Below, one piece after another: positions 1-12,092 of a stretch of DNA of 64,000 bases. The position numbers were made by a program, and so were the translations under genes. The stretch is from Metridium senile (taxonomy: Eukaryota > Cnidaria > Anthozoa > Actiniaria > Metridiidae): assembly GCA_949775045.1 (NCBI GenBank), contig OX459097.1, positions 5,402,685-5,466,684 on the forward strand, given 5' to 3'. The notes under the pieces were generated by a model. The model was not told where the DNA came from and ran no database searches. It was given only the letters and a program-made list of their open reading frames with translations. Every line of letters starts with the position of its first letter. Position 1 is the stretch's first letter.

Positions 1-620
<620 letters not shown>

Positions 621-710
621 TACACAAATAGAAAGTCAGTTAGTATATCTCACCATTTGTAAATCTCTTTACTCATCTTGTATTTTTTAATTGTTTGACA
701 TCAAAAGGGA

Positions 711-961
711 GCAGACATCACAAGAAATCAAGTGAAAAGTCACACAGCAAAAAACACAAAAAGCACAAAGAGAAAACTGATGAAGGTGAAGGCGACAAAG
801 AACGAAGAAAACACAAGCACAAACACAAAGATGGAGAGAAAGAAAGAAAAACTAAAGACGAGGAAGGAGAGAGAAAGAAGAAGAGCAAAAATAAGCAAAG
901 TAAGAAGAAAACTACGGACGAGGAAGGAGCTCGTGGTGGACCAAATTATGAACAAATCTAG
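711..961 (+). CDS. Lys-rich candidate terminal exon, unknown gene
   Basis: I do not recognise this gene. A T-rich tract ending in AAAAG at about 710 could be a 3' splice site. From there an open frame of about 83 codons runs to TAG at 959-961. It is almost entirely Lys, Glu, His, Arg and Asp (blocks such as KKHKKHKEK and KHKHKHKDGEKE), followed by a less biased end GARGGPNYEQI. Charged tails like this are common on nuclear RNA-processing and nucleolar proteins, but composition alone does not assign a function. The upstream exons would lie before the window. The last 60 or so bases are duplicated immediately downstream (1005-1070) with the stop altered. It could also be a chance frame in A-rich DNA. 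Confidence 0.35.
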
Positions 962-1075
962 AAACTGGGATTGAGAAAGAAAAAAGAGCAAACACAAGCA
1001 AAGTAAGAAGAAAACTACGGATGAGGAAGGAGCTCGTGGTGGACCAAATTATGAACAAATCTATAAACTAGTATT
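962..1075 (+). repeat. Partial tandem copy of the Lys-rich exon 3' end
   Basis: The bases from about 984 to 1070 repeat the end of the preceding exon, including the segment encoding RGGPNYEQI. The TAG of the first copy is replaced by TATAAACTAG, so the frame would run two codons further. Confidence 0.7.
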
Positions 1076-1092
1076 GTCAAACAATGAACAAT

Positions 1093-2215
1093 TATAAAGA
1101 ACAGGATGGTATAAAATGTCATCTTTGGGAATGAATGATTTGGGTGTTGATTTATATCACCACAGTGGTGTATTGTCATGAAAATGGGATTGCCACGTCA
1201 TCGTGTTATGTCAATTATGGTAGGATGGTATAAGATGTCATCTTTAGGCATGAATGATTTGGGTGTTGGGTGTTGATTTATATCACCACAGTGGTGTATT
1301 GTCATGAAAATGGGATTGCCACGTCATCGTGTTATGTCAATTATGGTAGGATGGTATAAGATGTCATCTTTAGGCATGAATGATTTGGGTGTTGGGTGTT
1401 GATTTATATCACCACAGTGGTGTATTGTCATGAAAATGGGATTGCCACGTCATCGTGTTATGTCAATTATGGTAGGATGGTATAAGATGTCATCTTTAGG
1501 CATGAATGATTTGGGTGTTGGGTGTTGATTAATATCACCACAGTGGTGTATTGTCATGAAAATGGGATTGCCACGTCATCGTGTTATGTCAATTATGGTA
1601 GGATGGTATAAGATGTCATCTTTAGGCATGAATGATTTGGGTGTTGGGTGTTGATTAATATCACCACAGTGGTGTATGGTCATGAAAATGGGATTGCCAC
1701 GTCATCGTGTTATGTCAATTATGGTAGGATGGTATAAGATGTCATCTTTAGGCATGAATGATTTGGGTGTTGGGTGTTGATTAATATCACCACAGTGGTG
1801 TATTGTCATGATAATGGGATTGCCACGTCATCGTGTTATGTCAATTATGGTAGGATGGTATAAGATGTCATCTTTAGGCATGAATGATTTGGGTGTTGGG
1901 TGTAGATTGATATCACCACAGTGGTGTATTGTCATGAAAATGGGATTGCCACGTCATCGTGTTATGTCAATTATGGTAGGATGGTATAAGATGTCATCTT
2001 TAGGCATGAATGATTTGGGTGTTGGGTGTAGATTGATATCACCACAGTGGTGTATTGTCATGAAAATGGGATTGCCACGTCATCGTGTTATGTCAATTAT
2101 GGCAGGATGGTATAAGATGTCATCTTTAGGCATGAATGATTTGGGTGTTGGGTGTTGATTGATATCACCACAGTGATGTATTGTCATGCAAATGTTGCCA
2201 TGTCACAGTGTGATG
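1093..2215 (+). repeat. 126-bp minisatellite, about nine units
   Basis: The unit contains TATTGTCATGAAAATGGG and begins at 1171, 1297, 1423, 1549, 1675, 1801, 1927, 2053 and 2179, an exact 126-bp period. Units are nearly identical apart from single substitutions; the first is shorter and the last is decayed. Because 126 is divisible by three, any frame without a stop stays open across units (1808-2158 for example). No splice or start context supports coding. Confidence 0.93.
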
Positions 2216-2429
2216 TAAATTATGACAGGATGATTTGCTGTGAAGTTGATTGACATCTTATGGAATTTCGAAATCAGTCGACAACACACAAAAATTTACA
2301 CTTTACAAAGTGTAGTCCTATAAAAGTGTAGTCTGACAGTAAATACATGTATAATCCAAGAAATATCTTCAAGAAAATGAATATTGCTGATTTAGCGAAA
2401 CAACTGATTGGTGTTGCCATGTATACCTG

Positions 2430-2815
2430 AATATTGATTGACATTGTCATGGAGACATAGAAAAATGCTCATTCTGTCATAGAAACTGTTATACGTTGAT
2501 TAACATTAACATTTTAACATGAAGATTGATTGACATTGTCATGGAGACATAGAAAAATGCTCATTCTGTCATAGAAACTGTTATACGTTGATTAGCATTA
2601 CCATTTTAACATGAAGGTTGATTGACATTGTCATGGAGACGCAGAAAACAATGCTCATTTTGTCGATAGAAACTGTACCATTTTACCATGAATATTGATT
2701 GTCATGGAGACAGAAAATGCTTATTTTGTTGATAGAAACTGTTATATTGATTAACATTACCATTTTAAATATTGGCTGACATTGAGACGTAGAAATAATC
2801 ATTCTGTGGGTAGAA
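2430..2815 (+). repeat. Degenerate ~92-bp tandem repeat
   Basis: The phrase GATTGACATTGTCATGGAGA recurs at 2437, 2528 and 2620 with decayed copies to about 2815. The intervening text (AGAAAAATGCTCATTCTGTC, ATAGAAACTGTTATACGTTG) is shared between units. Confidence 0.8.
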
Positions 2816-2823
2816 ACTTTTAA

Positions 2824-3160
2824 TTGGTTTTACTGCAAACATCAGTGATTAACAGTAACAGTCTCACCATCATCACTTACACCATTCAAACAACAGCAGT
2901 CGTTCTGAAGACTACACACACCCAGACGATTGCAACTCACTCTATCATCACTTACACCTGGGTTCAAACCATTCAAACAGCAGTTACTAACAGCAATCTT
3001 TCTCAAAACTACACACACCTAGATGATTACAATACACCATCATCACTTACACCATTCAAACAACAGCAATCTTTCTCAAAACTACACACACCCAGACGAT
3101 TACAATACATCGTTATCATACACACCTGGGTTCAAACCATCACTATTAACTATATTATTA
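2824..3160 (+). repeat. Degenerate repeat of CACACCCAGACGATT units
   Basis: Blocks containing ACTACACACACCCAGACGAT, CATCACTTACACC and GGTTCAAACCATTCAAACA alternate four times. The open frame over it (2824-3210) is Thr/Asn/Gln-rich and explained by the repeat. Confidence 0.6.
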
Positions 3161-3199
3161 TTATTTGGACACCCTTGGTAAGCACATGGTCAAAAAAGG

Positions 3200-4864
3200 A
3201 TGATTTATAATAGATGCAACTATACAATTTATAGTATTATATACCAATGGTTTACAATAAAATTGTTTTCTTATAATTTTTGCCTGTTAACTACAAATGT
3301 ACTGTTTTCAATATAGCGTATTTCACATGAAGGGACTTCTAAGGTGCGCGCACACGAGTAGCCTCCTCCGCAGGCATCTCTGAAGAAGTCTGGGAACGAA
3401 GATACAAAAAATGAGCGGTCATTCTCAGTCTCCTCAGTGTCAGTAAGACCGTTACAAAGGAAGCCCAAATATAAAGAAAAGGAGTTGCCTTTGGGAGGAG
3501 GCTACACACGGAGCACACTGTAAACTTGTGGCTTACATAATGTTAGGATTGTATGTGCGCTTCATTTCACATTGTCGCGATACACTTTGTTATATGGTTG
3601 AACTACTAAGGCGCACACTGCAGCCTTGTCGGTGACAATAATTATTGACTCATTATTTGACAACATTGAATAATAAAATTACAAAATGAAAAATATACAT
3701 TTCATGTGTTGTTTTTTTATTCATTTTAATGTTGTCAAATAATGAGTTTGGGCAGTCTGTGTTAATTAATGGCTGACACTGAGTTTCTCGTAGTTGGCGT
3801 ACTCCTAGCTGTTTTATGTTCACACTAGATCCTTGAGATTTTGCTTGAAATGCAATGTAGTGCGTGCTCCAGTGTGTTGTACAGTTCACAAAGGCCTATA
3901 GTTCCTTTTACTCGATTCACAATATATCTAAATCACTACATGCCCCTATTAATGTTCGAAAGAGTTCAGACAGCATTCGCATCTCTTGTGTCTTACAGCT
4001 GGCCATGAACTCCTGCTTGATATACGTTACGGCTCATTCTGTCAGCAGCTTCAGCGAAATATCTGTTTATAAGGCTTATAATAATGGTTTTACGCTGAAA
4101 CAGACAACAACGAATTATCAGTAATGTTTGCTCCTCTCTTTGTTACTTTCTCTTTCGTTCATTCCCTTCCATTTGTTCACTATCATTTCTTCGTATTGTT
4201 CCCCTTCTAAAATTCTTTTTTTTTTCTTCTTCTTCTCTTCTGTTCGTGCCCTTTATTTCACTCCCATTTTTTTCACTGCGTTATCTTCGTTTTCTTCCCG
4301 TTCTAACATCGACTTTCTTTTCTTCTTCATTCTTCATTCACTTCTTTGTCCATTCCTTCTTCTCTTCTGTTCGTGCCCTTTATTTCACTCCCATTATTCC
4401 CTTCCGCCATTCTTTTCTTTCATTTTGTTGGTGACTTACATGATTTTCGTCGTCAGATGTTATTTTACTACTACCAATCTCTTCGTACTGAAAAAACAAC
4501 ATCAAAAGATTAATAAGTAAATATCAAACATTTAAGTTCAAAGATAACAAGATTAAATATTTAGGTTTAGTGATTTCCCATTATGAAAGTCCAAGCAATA
4601 GTACTATATCTCCGTTTAAAGTATGGACAGTTTTATGGGTCCTACCATAAAAGATTTGTCTTGGAGCTTCTTGGAGGTACTTTAAACAGTCATTTTGAAC
4701 GCTTCCAAACTGTACTCTGCCGCATTGCAAAATTAAATATAGTATATACAATTCCCGACTATATGGTTTTTATGTGCTCGTAGGTTGATCACAATTACAT
4801 GAAGCATGAAGGATACCCGCGTATTTTCGGTTGCTGGTAAGGTGGAACTGAAACATAGCCTCTG
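3200..4864. other. Intergenic or intronic DNA downstream of the TRPC gene
   Basis: No gene is seen. It contains a 100-bp inverted repeat (3648-3747), a pyrimidine-rich tract of C/T at about 4128-4440, and otherwise AT-rich unique sequence. Any C-terminal TRPC exon beyond 4883 would have to lie here or further left, and I could not identify one. Confidence 0.5.
3648..3747. mobile_element. Small inverted-repeat element
   Basis: Perfect 20-bp arms ACTCATTATTTGACAACATT (3648-3667) and its complement (3728-3747) flank an A/T-rich spacer. It is the size of a MITE. Confidence 0.55.
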
Positions 4865-7800
4865 TTACCAGGGAAACGATACCTTATCTTTTTTCTTCTT
4901 GTTACAAAGCCACCGTATGGTCGATACTATAGCCTTCCAGTTTGGTAATAGGTTAAAAGGAGGAGGTACGTCACTTCCTTTATCAACGTACTGCATCCAC
5001 ATACGGGTCCTGGAAAACTTCCATTGGATATCAGCATCATCCTGGGAAATATCATCATCATTATCATCACTATCGTCATCATGATCAGTATCAGCATCAC
5101 TATCGTCACAACATATCGGAATCCCTATGACTTCCACTGATTATCAGCATCATCCTGGGAAATATCATCTGCAACATCATTATCAACAGTATCATCAGTA
5201 TCATCAGCATCAGCATCACTATTGTCATCATTATCAACAGTATCAACAGTATCATCCTGAGAAATGTCATCATCAACATCGTCACTATTGTCATGACAAT
5301 CATTAACATTTGTCATTGCATTCATGTTTATTATCATCGACATCATCAGCAGTATCATCAACGTCACTATCGTCATAACCATGTTAAACTTTTTGCATTT
5401 TCTTCATCTTGATAGTCATCATCATCAGTAGCAAGATCTCATCAGCAGCAACATCGTCACTATCATCATGACAATCGTTACCATTTGTCATTGCATTCAT
5501 CTTCATTATCATCGCCATCATCAGCAGTATCATCAACATCACTATCGTCATCATTATCAACAGTACCATCATGCAGCATAATCCTGAGAAATGTCATCAT
5601 CAACATCGTCACTATATTGTCATGACAATCATTAACATTTGTCATTGCATTCATGTTTATTATCATCGACATCATCAGCAGTATCATCAACGTCACTATC
5701 GTCATAACCATGTTAAACTTTTTGCAATTTTTTCATCTTGATCGTCATCATCATCAGTAGCAAGATCTCATCAATTATCGTTATCATGACCATATTGGTC
5801 ATCATCGTTATTAAAATCATCATCATCACAATCAGGTGAGACCATGATTATCACCAGTATCATCTACAGTAGCAAGATCTCATCAATTATCGTTATCATG
5901 ACCATATTGGTCATCATCGTTATTAGCATCATGATCACCATCATTTTATTATCAACGCCATCAACGCCATCGCCATCATTATCACCAGTATCATTACTAG
6001 AGTGAAGGCATTTAACCTGTGAAATAGAAATTGCTTGCTAAAGTGTGATAGTCAAATAGACTCAAAAGAAAACAATGGAATTCTAGACTGCTAAGATGTA
6101 TTAGTCTAACAACTATTTCACGGGTTAAATGACTTCAATCTATCAACACAATTCTTATAATAATAATAAAAAAGCTGAAAGATCACAGTGTGAACATTGT
6201 TTGGTGTAATATTTACCGCGACTTTCTGGAAAGAGTCGGCCATCATTGCAATCAACATGTTCAGAGCTACAAGGATAGCGGCGATATTGTACACACCAAA
6301 CAATATCTCCCCTGTAACCTCGACGATCCGAAACTCCGGTCGTCCAATCTTGAACACATCCAGGTCTGTCTTGTCAAAGAGAGCCCAAAATAGATCTCCA
6401 AAACCACTAGAGACACTGAAAGAAGATGGGAAAATCAAATGCACAAATGACAAAATGTTTTTTTTTAACAGATTGTATTCGTATTTCACAAATAGACATA
6501 ATCGGCTAACGTGTTGCTATGTACGTTTCCACCCAATTCAATACGTTTCCACCCAATTCAAAACCTCTGGAAATAAGAACTTTTGTTCCAAATATTTTCC
6601 ACGTGATATCGAAATATATAAGATAAAAAATCTTATTCCCAAAAGATTTGAATTGGGTGGAAACGTGCATAGCAACGAATTAGCCGATTTGGTCTATGCA
6701 TGCATGACAGTTGTTTACAGCTATTTTAAAAAACGATAGTGAATTCCAAGACCCAAGGGCATTGTGGGTCTTTAATTTGGAATGAAAAAGCCTTATCTGC
6801 TCCCTATATATCTAGCTAGTATATTGTTTCGGATAGAGTACAAACACTAAAAGTGTGCAACATAAATAACACTAAATACTGCTAAATTATGCAAATTCTT
6901 TTGTTCTCTATTGTTTAATCAACACTATTTAGTGGTAAATAGTACAAAATATTGCACACTTTTAGTGTTTGTACTCTACTGAATATACTTTAAATAAAAT
7001 ATGGTATTGAAATGCACTATTCAGTAGGCGGTATTCGGTATTCAAATTATTTTGAAATAGCTAAAAATAGGTGAGCGTAGTGTTTAAAAGTTTAATTTGA
7101 CAACCATTTAAACAATAGATTTGTTAATTTTCTTTTTTCTAATAACAATGGTTGGTTGGCAAAACCAAAACAAAATATGTCACTGTACGTCCACCTATAG
7201 TGAGGGTCCTGAAGGGGTAAGTTGGCCTTATTTTTGACTGGGAAAATGGGATTGGATGCACTAATAATGGGATTTACAAATAAAAGAACAATAGAAAATG
7301 GGAATGGGATTGAAAACTTGAGCAAACCTGATGGGATTTTTGACTGGGATTTGGTCCAAATATAAACTATAAACTAAGTCGTTCTGGTGTTGTCACGCAA
7401 CACATGATAGTAAAAAGGCTGCGAGGAGGAATGCAATTTAGATCTAGATAGAGTTGTAAAAATATAAGTTCGATCAGTTTAAGAAAGAAAAATTCCCTGA
7501 CAATTTCAACAGTAGATTCTTACTCTGTAAACTTGTGCACTGCAGGAGAGGAAGCATTGAGGTAAGGGATTGACGAGATCTTAACATATTGACTGTATAG
7601 CTGAAAGAGAACAAAAGTAAATGAATAAATGAATGGATGAATGAATGAATGAATAGATGGATGAATGAATGCATGCATGCATGCATGCAGATATGAATGG
7701 ACGTGTGAATAAATGAAAAAACGAAGGTTGAATGAATAAATGAATGGATAAATGACATATCAATTTAATTTTTTGTTAACGTTCGTTTTTGTTGCTATTA

Positions 7801-10800
7801 TATTTTTTTATTGAGATGCTGTATTCATACTTTATTTTGTAAATTCCTTTGTATTTTACTACTTCAACAAATATGGGTGGTTATACTGTATATGCAAGAG
7901 CGCATGAAGAAGGACAATTACTTTGTTTATAGGAGAAACGTACATTGATATGGAAAGCATGAATGAATGAATGAATGAATGAATGAATGAATGAATGAAT
8001 GAATGAATGAATGAATGAATGAATGAATGAATGAATGAATGAATGAATGAACGAATGATTTTGCTCTACAAGCATGCAACACAAATGCAAGCCACTTACC
8101 TTTCGTAGCGCAAGACCAAAAGCGAAGTAGAATATACAGAAAAGTAGTAAAAACTTGCTCACATCGGCACACATCTGAACCAGTGATAGATGCAATGGTC
8201 CAATAGTCGAGTTCACTTGTAAAGCATTGGAGATATGTAGAAAACTCAGAATAAAAGCGAGCGAGTAGAACGTATTGGACAAAAGAAGGCACTTGAAAGC
8301 CCAATCCTTCGAAATCTTACCAAAAACATCTGAGAAATAGCTTTCATGGGCTGGGCCATTAGAACCATGACTATTGTGGATTGCACCGTGTCCCATAAAC
8401 CACAGGATACCCGCCAGCACAAACAGGATCAACATTACTATGGTAACGATGTTCCACCATTGGGAGAAGTACCGCTGACCACCTTGACGGAAGTATTCTT
8501 TTATTTCTTCGAATATCATCCCAAAGACCCATAGGCTGATTAGAATATCTGAAGAACAGCATATGACTATTTAACAATTATTATTTAATTCTTCAGTCTT
8601 CGAGCTGCGAGGTAAATATTCACCGATAATCACTTCGCCAGTGGTTTTAGTATAAATACAAAGTTGATTATTTCAAAAAAGAAAGAAGGAAACAGCATTG
8701 AAAAAGAAAATATTTTATTTTTTAAAAGCGCAACCGTCACGCGACAAAAACATTGTAAAAATTGTAAACATTGTCTCACATAATGACAAAAAAAACGTGA
8801 AAATTTACTATATGATACCTTTAAATAGCTTGACTCTAAACTTTGTAGCTTCTTTAGTCGATTTTGGGACTGCATTTTCTTTAAAGTTTTCAATTTCATC
8901 TTCGCTAACACTGACAGCCATTTTGTCCGAAAACGTGATTATCGGCTGATAATCCGAGATAGCAAACCAATCAGAGTGCGCGATTTTGTATAATCACCTT
9001 TGTATTTATACTAAAATGATTTATTTGCATAATGGACAATGATGTTGTGATAGGAAAACTGAAGAATAACGATTATAATGGTGATGATGATGACGGTGGT
9101 GATAATGGTGGTGATAATGGTGGTGATAATGATGGTGATGATGATGGTGATGATGATGATGGTGATAACGATGGTGGTGGTGATAATGGTGGTGATGGTG
9201 GTGATGATGATGATGGTGATAATGATGGTGGTGGTGATAATGATGGTGATGATGGTGGTGATGATGGTGATAATGATGATGATGGTGATAATGATGGTGG
9301 TGGTGATAATGATGGTGATGATGGTGGTGATGGTGGTGATGGTGATGATGGTGATAACGATGGTGGTGGTAATAATGATGGTGGTGATGATGGTGATGAT
9401 GATGATGGTGATAATGATGATGATGGTGATAATGATGGTGGTGGTGATAATGATGGTGATGATGGTGGTGATGATGGTGATGATGATGATGGTGATAATG
9501 ATGGTGGTGGTGATAATGGTGGTGGTGAAGATGGTGGCGATAACCGCAATAGTGTTGGTAATGCCGACAATAACGATGATGACGTTGATGATACCGATGA
9601 TGATGATAACAATGATGATAACAATTATTTTTATCACTTACTTATTGCTGATATCTCAAATGTCTTGCCAAACGCATCATCAAAAGAAGACAACGTCAAA
9701 AGACCCAAGAACCATAGAAAAGAAATCACATTGCCAACAAACTTAGCCAATGGTGTTTTCAGCATCGTGGTTAGTGAGTTATGTGGCGATATGAGAAGGA
9801 ACAGAGACAAGAATGGAAGAAGGATGGTGAATATGATGGCCAGGAAGGATTTGGTCAGGATGGATCGATACTGCCAGCCATGTAGTCCACGGTAAAGAAC
9901 TGAATTCAGCATAAGTTGACTGTATGGATGGGCAACGAACTGAAATGGAAACACATGTCAATTGACAATTGTTACGGCCCGGTATAGCAGATTTGCAGAG
10001 CAATCTGAGTACCCCTCCCCTGGTAGGGAAGTTTTTGTAACCCCCTAGATTGTTCTGAAGTGTGTTGTAATACAGTGAAGTGTAGAGTAAAAACTGTTTT
10101 TAAACAAAGGGCTTACTGTCGTCAGTTTCAATTAACAATTCAATGCCCAAATAGAAGCTACTTTGCTTTCACTTGCGTAATAAATGTGAAAATAATAAGT
10201 TTTTGAATAAGAAGAAACAATTCCGGAAAAAAGATGTTAACATACTATAAATGTTATAATAATAAGTCAAGGTTTCTAGGAAACCAACAGTTGGTAGAAA
10301 TTACAGAATAACGCAACTGAACTTAAAGTTTTTGTGTCATTGATATATCAGAAAGTGTTACCTATACTAACGTTACCGTCGGACGATAACTCTTCGTCGG
10401 GGTAAAAATGGCATCTTATACACCTTGCATAAGGAACTGAACTTACTGACGATTCGCACGTTAATCCAAATAAGAGGATAGGGGACGGTTGTACGAAGGG
10501 TGAATAGCGCTATCCACCGGATAAATCCTCATCCAGCGGATAAAATCTATAAAAAACCTATGCAGTGGATAACTTTTATCCGCGGATAACTTTATTCACC
10601 CTTCGTACAACCGGCCTCAGTGATTGTTTTTACCCGACGAAGGATCGACTTCGATTCCAAAACGTCTGTAAATAAATTTAAATTATTTTTTATCATGTAC
10701 CATTTTAATAATTAACACGTAATTCAAATTCTCTATATCAAATTGGAAAAATACAGCCTAAATCGTCTAGAAATGGCATCCTTGCAGCATGCATTTCCGA

Positions 10801-12092
10801 AATGGAGATAAGAAAGAGAAATGGAAATAGTTATCTGTAAATCTATTTTTCAACAAACTCTTTTTTCCGCAAATAAAATAAGATGACCAACAATGGGAAA
10901 CAATTATCTGTAAATCTAATTTTCAACAAACTTTTTTTTCCCGCAAATAAAATAAAATAAACAACAATGGGAAACAATTAACTGTAAACCTATTATTCAA
11001 CAAACTCTTTTTCAATAAGATAACCAACAATGGAAAATAATTATCTGTAAACCTATTTTTCAACAAACTCTTTTTCCCGCAAATAAAATAAGATGACTTC
11101 CCTGCTAGCAGTGGCTTCCACGGGTCGATTCTGGCGACAAACTCTTTTTCCCGCAAATCAGTACAATAAGATAATCAACAATTGAAAACAATTATCTGTA
11201 AACCTAATTTTCCGCAAATAAAATAAGATGACCAACAATGGGAAACAATTATCTGTAAACCTATTTTTCAACTCTTTTTCCCAACAAGGCTTATGCTTAC
11301 TCGTTCGTTCTTGTTCTTGATAGCAAAGTTCAACACGCTCAAGTCGGTTGTTTGCCCATCCTCCAGCATTCTTCTTCCATTGGCATAAGGCATACTCATG
11401 ACACATCCTATTTCCTTCATATTCTGACACAGATTCAATAGCTCCACGGCGTAGACCTCACATTGGTTCGATAGGGCCCGATATTCTTTTTGAAACTCGA
11501 ACTGGTTCACAGCTAAGCGTTCGAGCTTTCCATTGAGCTCAAAAGCGCGGTATATCGGATCAAGTTTGCATTTGAACGCATCCAACTCCACCGCACCTGG
11601 CTCTAAGGAACCTTCAATCCCTGAAGTAGTTAGAGCGGCTTTAGTTATAGATGACTCCAAAGGGTTTGCGTATAAATAGCAGTATGAGAGATAAGTTGGA
11701 TTAGACATTGCCTTGTAAGTATTTAACCGTGAAAGCGCCTTTAGTAGGACTCCCAAACAGCTACACTCTTTACATCGACATGATCTTGAGTGTGGTTCTC
11801 GTAGTATAAAACCCTTGCTAACGAGAAGTTTGATGACATCGCGATTGTTCTTGTTGATAGCTAATATGAGCGCTGCATCAGAGAGCGACAAGATACGGCT
11901 TTCTTCTTCACGTACTTTGAATCGATGTTTGTGTCCAATGATGAATTGGTTGACTGTTTCCAAGTCGTTGCTCTTCGCTGCTTCGAAGAAACACATCTCG
12001 TCGTTTGATATAGAGTAGATTGTTGACAAAACACTGACTGGACAAACGAACGGCGCTTTAGCTTCAGATTTCTCACTCGCTGTTGATCTCAT
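4865..12092 (-). CDS. TRPC-like cation channel (six exons seen)
   Basis: Canonical TRP-family channel, predicted to pass cations across the plasma membrane downstream of receptor/phospholipase C signalling. Exons with matching phases are 11301-12092, 9642-9939, 8100-8548, 7524-7600, 6217-6415 and 4865-5041. They give about 663 residues starting at the ATG at 12090-12092. In order: a shortened ankyrin region (about 34-94); a zinc-type motif H101-x3-C105-x-C107-x2-C110 as in TRPC4/5; the TRP_2 region with FELNGKLERLA and FKCKLDPIYRAF; six membrane segments; LFWALF in the pore region; S6 with NMLIAMMADSF; and the TRP box QWKFSR, where TRPC usually has EWKFAR. The last exon ends in TAA at 4865-4867 or splices on at AAG|GTATCG (4883). 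Family members are 750-950 residues, so a C-terminal exon may be missing. The family assignment is secure; the exact orthologue is not. Confidence 0.88.
5042..6000 (-). repeat. ATC/GAT-rich intron with ~325-bp duplication
   Basis: The last TRPC intron is mostly degenerate (ATC)n. Larger blocks are duplicated: the stretch with GTTAAACTTTTTGCA and AGTAGCAAGATCTCATCA occurs at about 5329-5440 and 5654-5775, and again in part near 5870. Asp- or Met-rich frames here are repeat translations. Confidence 0.8.
6001..6138. mobile_element. MITE family A, copy 1
   Basis: Terminal inverted repeats AGTGAAGGCATTTAACC and GGTTAAATGACTTCA flank a 138-bp body with AAATTGCTTGCTAAAGTG. A second copy of the same length lies at 60684-60822. 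It sits next to the TRPC S6 exon. Confidence 0.85.
6493..6696. mobile_element. Inverted-repeat MITE in TRPC intron
   Basis: Arms of about 45 bp with ATCGGCTAA, GTTGCTATG and GTTTCCACCCAATTCAA on the left are complemented on the right by TTGAATTGGGTGGAAAC and TTAGCCGAT. Part of the left arm is duplicated. Confidence 0.75.
6707..7065. mobile_element. MITE family I with family B element nested inside
   Basis: The ends (AGCTATTTTAAAAAAC...GAATTCCAAGACCC, and TGCACTATTCAGTA...TTTTGAAATAGCT) match the element at 61281-61552. The 145-bp family B element at 6834-6978 interrupts it, so family B arrived later. Confidence 0.6.
6834..6978. mobile_element. MITE family B, copy 1
   Basis: TIR TAGAGTACAAACACTAAAAG and its complement CTTTTAGTGTTTGTACTCTA bound 145 bp, with TA at each edge. 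Other copies are at 20582-20727 and 27839-27991. Confidence 0.9.
7524..7600 (-). CDS. TRPC 77-bp exon at S5/pore entry
   Basis: Found by phase, not length. The acceptor TTCTCTTTCAG precedes 77 bases reading LYSQYVKISSIPYLNASSPA then VHKFT, ending GA|GTAAGA. The previous exon ends in phase 0 (LALRK) and the next begins with one base (T then GTC), so the exon exactly repairs the frame to give HKFTDVSSGFGDLFWALF. In TRPCs this is the S5-pore stretch (LYSYYIG...FTTVEESFKTLFW). Confidence 0.85.
7618..7760. repeat. (GAAT)n microsatellite, TRPC intron
   Basis: Degenerate GAAT/GGAT repeat with an ATGCATGC stretch. The long minus frame of His, Ser, Phe and Ile is its translation. Confidence 0.9.
7959..8060. 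repeat. (GAAT)n microsatellite, near-pure
   Basis: About 24 perfect GAAT units, 40 bp downstream of the TRPC exon 3 donor at 8100. Confidence 0.95.
8645..9016. mobile_element. Inverted-repeat MITE, TRPC intron
   Basis: TTTTAGTATAAATACAAAG at the left end is complemented by CTTTGTATTTATACTAAAA at the right end, 371 bp apart. GATAATC-type subterminal sequence is shared. Confidence 0.75.
9072..9625. repeat. (GAT/GGT)n microsatellite
   Basis: A dense trinucleotide array of GAT and GGT directly abuts the 3' end of TRPC exon 2 (9642). Frames on both strands are repeat artefacts; only the 9642-9939 minus part is real coding. Confidence 0.93.
10392..10642. mobile_element. Nested MITE pair
   Basis: The outer arms CTTCGTCGGGGTAAAAA (10392) and TTTTTACCCGACGAAG (ending 10642) enclose a second element, 10486-10613. 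Its arms are CGGTTGTACGAAGGGTGAAT and its complement, with GGATAA-rich internal sequence. Confidence 0.7.
10830..11275. repeat. Degenerate ~60-75-bp tandem repeat
   Basis: Six or so copies of CAACAATGGGAAACAATTAT and TTTTCAACAAACTC blocks, interrupted near 11100-11150 by an unrelated GC-richer stretch. It stops 26 bp from the TRPC exon 1 donor. Confidence 0.8.
11301..12092 (-). CDS. TRPC exon 1: ankyrin and TRP_2 region
   Basis: This exon encodes 264 codons from the start ATG to the donor CGA|GTAAGC. Only about two ankyrin-like repeats (CFFEAAKSNDLETVNQFI and LILAINKNNRDVIKLLVSKG) precede the His-Cys-Cys-Cys cluster, whereas typical TRPCs have four. It joins in phase 0 to FVAHPYSQ of the next exon, reproducing the conserved family junction. 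Confidence 0.88.

Larger units (their letters stand above)
9940..11300 (-). other. TRPC intron 1
   Basis: A 1.36-kb intron from GTAAGC (11300) to TTTCAG (9940). It holds a nested inverted-repeat element (10392-10642) and a tandem repeat (10830-11275); nothing else is recognised. Confidence 0.7.

Noticed and set aside
1808..2158. 116-codon + frame
   Set aside because: Explained by the 126-bp minisatellite staying in frame; no homology or splice signals.
4128..4520. Ser/Phe/Leu-rich + frame that looks membrane-like
   Set aside because: Pyrimidine-rich DNA gives Phe/Ser/Leu by composition; no splice or start support.
9032..9895. 287-codon Asp/Gly-rich + frame
   Set aside because: GAT/GGT microsatellite plus the antisense of a TRPC exon.
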